Under the pieces are notes generated by a model, which saw only the letters and a list, made by a program, of their open reading frames with translations, had not been told where the DNA came from and did not search any database. Positions 20,804 to 22,714 of a DNA stretch of 22,714 nt are shown piece after piece. Position 1 is the stretch's first letter, and each line of letters begins with the position of its first letter. This DNA comes from Candidatus Saccharimonadota bacterium (lineage in GTDB: Bacteria > Patescibacteriota > Saccharimonadia > Saccharimonadales > Saccharimonadaceae): the NCBI GenBank assembly GCA_028289185.1, contig JAQGGV010000048.1:1-22714 (forward strand), written 5' to 3'. Made by a program: the position numbers and the translations under genes.

Positions 20804-20806
20804 AAT

Positions 20807-21139
20807 ATGTACCTATCACCCCTGTTTCAACAATTCCTCATCGGTCTGGCCATCCTGACTTCTATGGGTACGTTGGTGCAGGACACGCGGATAAATAAAG
20901 CGTTGGAGGTAACGGTACCACTCTCAAATGTTAGTGTGAATATCAGTTCTAATCTCGATGGACTGAACGAAGCGGCATCGGCCCACACGCACGTTGAGCA
21001 GACAGCGGTTACACAGGAACTTGCCGGTATCCCCCGTGTTCAGGCCCGTGATGATCACCGTCGCTATACCCTACCCAAATATTCTAGTCGCAGCAATGCT
21101 TACTTTGGCGACAGTCAAATCCTCTGGCCATCAACATAA
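20807..21139 (+). CDS. Small unknown protein with N-terminal membrane segment
   Basis: 110 residues, not recognised. An N-terminal hydrophobic helix (FLIGLAILTSMGTLV, about 10-24) is probably a membrane anchor or uncleaved signal. A polar region follows (VPLSNVSVNISSNLDGLNEA, about 37-56), then a basic C-terminus with DDHRRYTLPKYSSRSNAYFG. It has a consensus promoter and operator-like dyad but no visible Shine-Dalgarno box. It lies between two inverted copies of a structured element and between two housekeeping genes. That could mean an inserted cassette. Confidence 0.6.
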   Translation: MYLSPLFQQFLIGLAILTSMGTLVQDTRINKALEVTVPLSNVSVNISSNLDGLNEAASAHTHVEQTAVTQELAGIPRVQARDDHRRYTLPKYSSRSNAYFGDSQILWPST

Positions 21140-21158
21140 ATAGCCAGGCGGGAGCTTG

Positions 21159-21236
21159 GCCTTTAGGGGTTGGGTGGTCTTGTGTCGGATTCACTTCGAT
21201 ACAAGACCGGGAAGGGCGAGCCCTTCCCTATTAATT
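21159..21236 (-). repeat. Structured element copy B, downstream of valS
   Basis: On the minus strand, TAATTAA at the valS stop is followed by GGGAAGGGC-TC-GCCCTTCCC (21228-21209). A 33-nt hairpin (21208-21176) has outer arms GGTCTTGT/ACAAGACC and the same GTGAA loop. CCCCTAAAGGC ends the aligned part, after which GCCA...TGGC can form a third stem. The outer second stem differs from copy A at four base pairs but keeps pairing at each. Confidence 0.7.
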
Positions 21237-22714
21237 AAGTACTTCGAGTTCAGCTTCGAGTCGCGTAATCAGATCCTGCTTCTCTGCTAGCTGCTGGCGA
21301 GTTTCCTCTACCAAATGTTCTGGCGCTTGGTGTACGTAGCGCGGGTTGTCCAAGCGTCCCTTTAGCTTGATTTCCTCGTCCCTGGTCTCGGCCAGGCGCT
21401 TTTCGAGGTTGGTCTGATGTTCATAAAGTGTTTCTTCGTCGACTTCTAACCATGCTTCACGGTTGCTCACTGCCAGGCGCAATCCCTTTGGTTGTTCAAC
21501 CTGTTTTACCCCAGCTAGACGGGCCAACCATGCGATTAACTCGGCGTTGTCCTCGATCAGGCTGTCCTTCTCGTAGATAATGGAGTATTTCTTGCCTGCT
21601 GGTAGTTCAGATGTTACATAGCGAGCCTCAACGACAAGTGCCTGTAGTTGTTCGAACTCGCCTGCTGCGATGTCATCTAGATCTAACTTCTCTGGCCAGT
21701 TACTACTTATCAGCAGTTCCTCGTGCCAGCCAAGTGTTTGCCAGATTGTTTCACTCAGAAACGGTACAAACGGATGCGCCAAACGGAGCGATGTGTCGAG
21801 TACCCATGCCAGTAGCTGTGGGTTAGGCTGTTTTTTGCTAGCCTCGATATACCAGTCAGCGACATTGTCCCAGATGGTGTGGTAAATTGATTCGCTGGCC
21901 TCTGCAAATCGATAATTTTCGAGTTGATCGCCGATTGTCTTGGCTGCCCCATTCAACTCGCGCACGATCCAGTGGTCGGCCAGGCTCTGTGGCTTTGGTG
22001 TATCTAGTGTGAAGTTCTCGGGTAGTGTTCCCTCGACGTAGCGCGCAATGTTCCAGAGCTTGTTGGCAAAGTTACGCCCAGCGATAATCTTGCTTTGGCT
22101 AAATGCCTGGTTCTGGGCTGCTCCGCGCGATCCGATAATACCCAATCGCAGCGCGTCAGATCCATAGCCCTCAACCATTTGCATCGGATTGATGACGTTA
22201 CCCTTTGATTTGCTCATTTTTTGGCCGTGTTCGTCCAGGACCAGACCGTGTAGATAAACGTCCTTGAACGGAACTTTGTCGGTCACATACAGGCCGAGCA
22301 TGATCATACGAGCAACCCACGGGTACAGGATATCGTAGCCTGTCTCTAGGACACTATTTGGGTAGAATCGGCTCAGATCACCGTCCGTCAGGTAATCGGT
22401 TGTGATGAATGGCCACTGACCACTGCTAAACCATGTGTCGAAGGTGTCTTCTTCTCGTTTGTATGTTGTGCCATTTACATCAATAGTCTGTTGGTCGACG
22501 CGTTTGTCAAAAATCCAGTCATCAGGATCTTTGGTACTTTGGAAGGCTGGAATCGGAATCCCCCAGGGGATTTGACGGCTGATGTTCCAGTCACGTAGGT
22601 TGTCATAGTACTGGGTTAGCGCCTTTTCTTTGCTCTTGGGAATGATGTGGACGTCGCCGTTCTCTATGGCCTTTTTGGCGCGTTCGGCTAGGGGTCGTAC
22701 TTTGACGAACCACT
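21231..22714 (-). CDS. valS: Valyl-tRNA synthetase, C-terminal part (5' end outside window)
   Basis: 493 residues are visible from the edge at 22714; the frame is open throughout, starting WFVKVRPLAERAKKAI. NWNISRQIPWGIPIPAF, DTFDTWFSSGQWPF and YPWVARMIM are class Ia ValRS landmarks. KMSKSKGNV (about 22220-22194) is the second ATP-binding signature. The HIGH motif and most of the editing domain lie outside. The anticodon-binding domain follows, and the last 65 residues (NLEKRLAETRDEEIKLKGRL ... RLEAELEVLN) form the C-terminal coiled coil that grips the tRNA. The enzyme charges tRNA-Val with valine. The stop TAA overlaps structured element copy B. Confidence 0.96.
   Translation of the reverse strand, partial: WFVKVRPLAERAKKAIENGDVHIIPKSKEKALTQYYDNLRDWNISRQIPWGIPIPAFQSTKDPDDWIFDKRVDQQTIDVNGTTYKREEDTFDTWFSSGQWPFITTDYLTDGDLSRFYPNSVLETGYDILYPWVARMIMLGLYVTDKVPFKDVYLHGLVLDEHGQKMSKSKGNVINPMQMVEGYGSDALRLGIIGSRGAAQNQAFSQSKIIAGRNFANKLWNIARYVEGTLPENFTLDTPKPQSLADHWIVRELNGAAKTIGDQLENYRFAEASESIYHTIWDNVADWYIEASKKQPNPQLLAWVLDTSLRLAHPFVPFLSETIWQTLGWHEELLISSNWPEKLDLDDIAAGEFEQLQALVVEARYVTSELPAGKKYSIIYEKDSLIEDNAELIAWLARLAGVKQVEQPKGLRLAVSNREAWLEVDEETLYEHQTNLEKRLAETRDEEIKLKGRLDNPRYVHQAPEHLVEETRQQLAEKQDLITRLEAELEVLN

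Overview
The window looks like part of a Candidatus Saccharibacteria (TM7, Patescibacteria/CPR) chromosome. The main reasons are a tandem family of small two-helix proteins of the VirB2-like pilin type usual in CPR genomes, a CPR-type two-helix membrane protein with a proline-rich N-terminus, compact and mostly single-gene units, and intrinsic terminators with very long stems. UGA behaves as a stop codon throughout. The lineage is inferred from gene content and was not tested by a search. The two drug-efflux-like transporters, the TMEM175-like channel and the redox/resistance-type regulators would suit an environmental member more than a strongly reduced host-associated one, but that is a guess.

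Layout. 1-3014: the end of one pilin-like gene and six more in tandem, closed by two terminators. 3124-4372: divergent hsp20 and comF. 4415-6328: tRNA-Ser(TGA), an MFS transporter, and a seventh complete pilin-like paralog on the minus strand. 6408-6672: a promoter, a structured leader of about 160 nt with a tiny ORF, and tRNA-Ser(GCT). 6731-8845: a minus-strand operon of an NmrA-like oxidoreductase, a SnoaL-like protein and a TMEM175-like channel, controlled by a divergent HxlR regulator; a degenerate copy of the tRNA-Ser 3' end plus terminator follows at 8925-8970. 9036-10157: an unknown protein with a ParB/Srx-like DGNHR motif and a 62-aa protein. 10167-11815: an ArsR-YCII pair and an AlkA-like DNA glycosylase. 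11921-12842: the two-helix membrane protein and tRNA-Arg(GCG). 12866-14882: divergent DHA2 efflux pump and MarR regulator. 15106-17901: a 931-residue orphan protein built like a phage tail spike. 18034-19703: divergent uracil-DNA glycosylase and a MazG-like protein, then tRNA-Ser(CGA). 19776-20647: HIT and rlmH, overlapping by 4 nt. 20648-21236: a small unknown membrane-anchored protein between two inverted copies of a structured element. 21231-22714: the C-terminal part of valS, cut by the window edge.

Two signals stand out. First, seven or eight first-in-transcript genes have a TATAAT/TATACT-type box only 6-8 nt before the ATG, so their mRNAs should be leaderless, while genes inside operons carry Shine-Dalgarno sequences. 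Second, the elements after rlmH and valS share an invariant first hairpin, a same-length second hairpin with four compensatory base-pair changes and an invariant loop. That points to a conserved structure with no family I recognise.

No IS transposase, CRISPR array or phage structural operon is visible.
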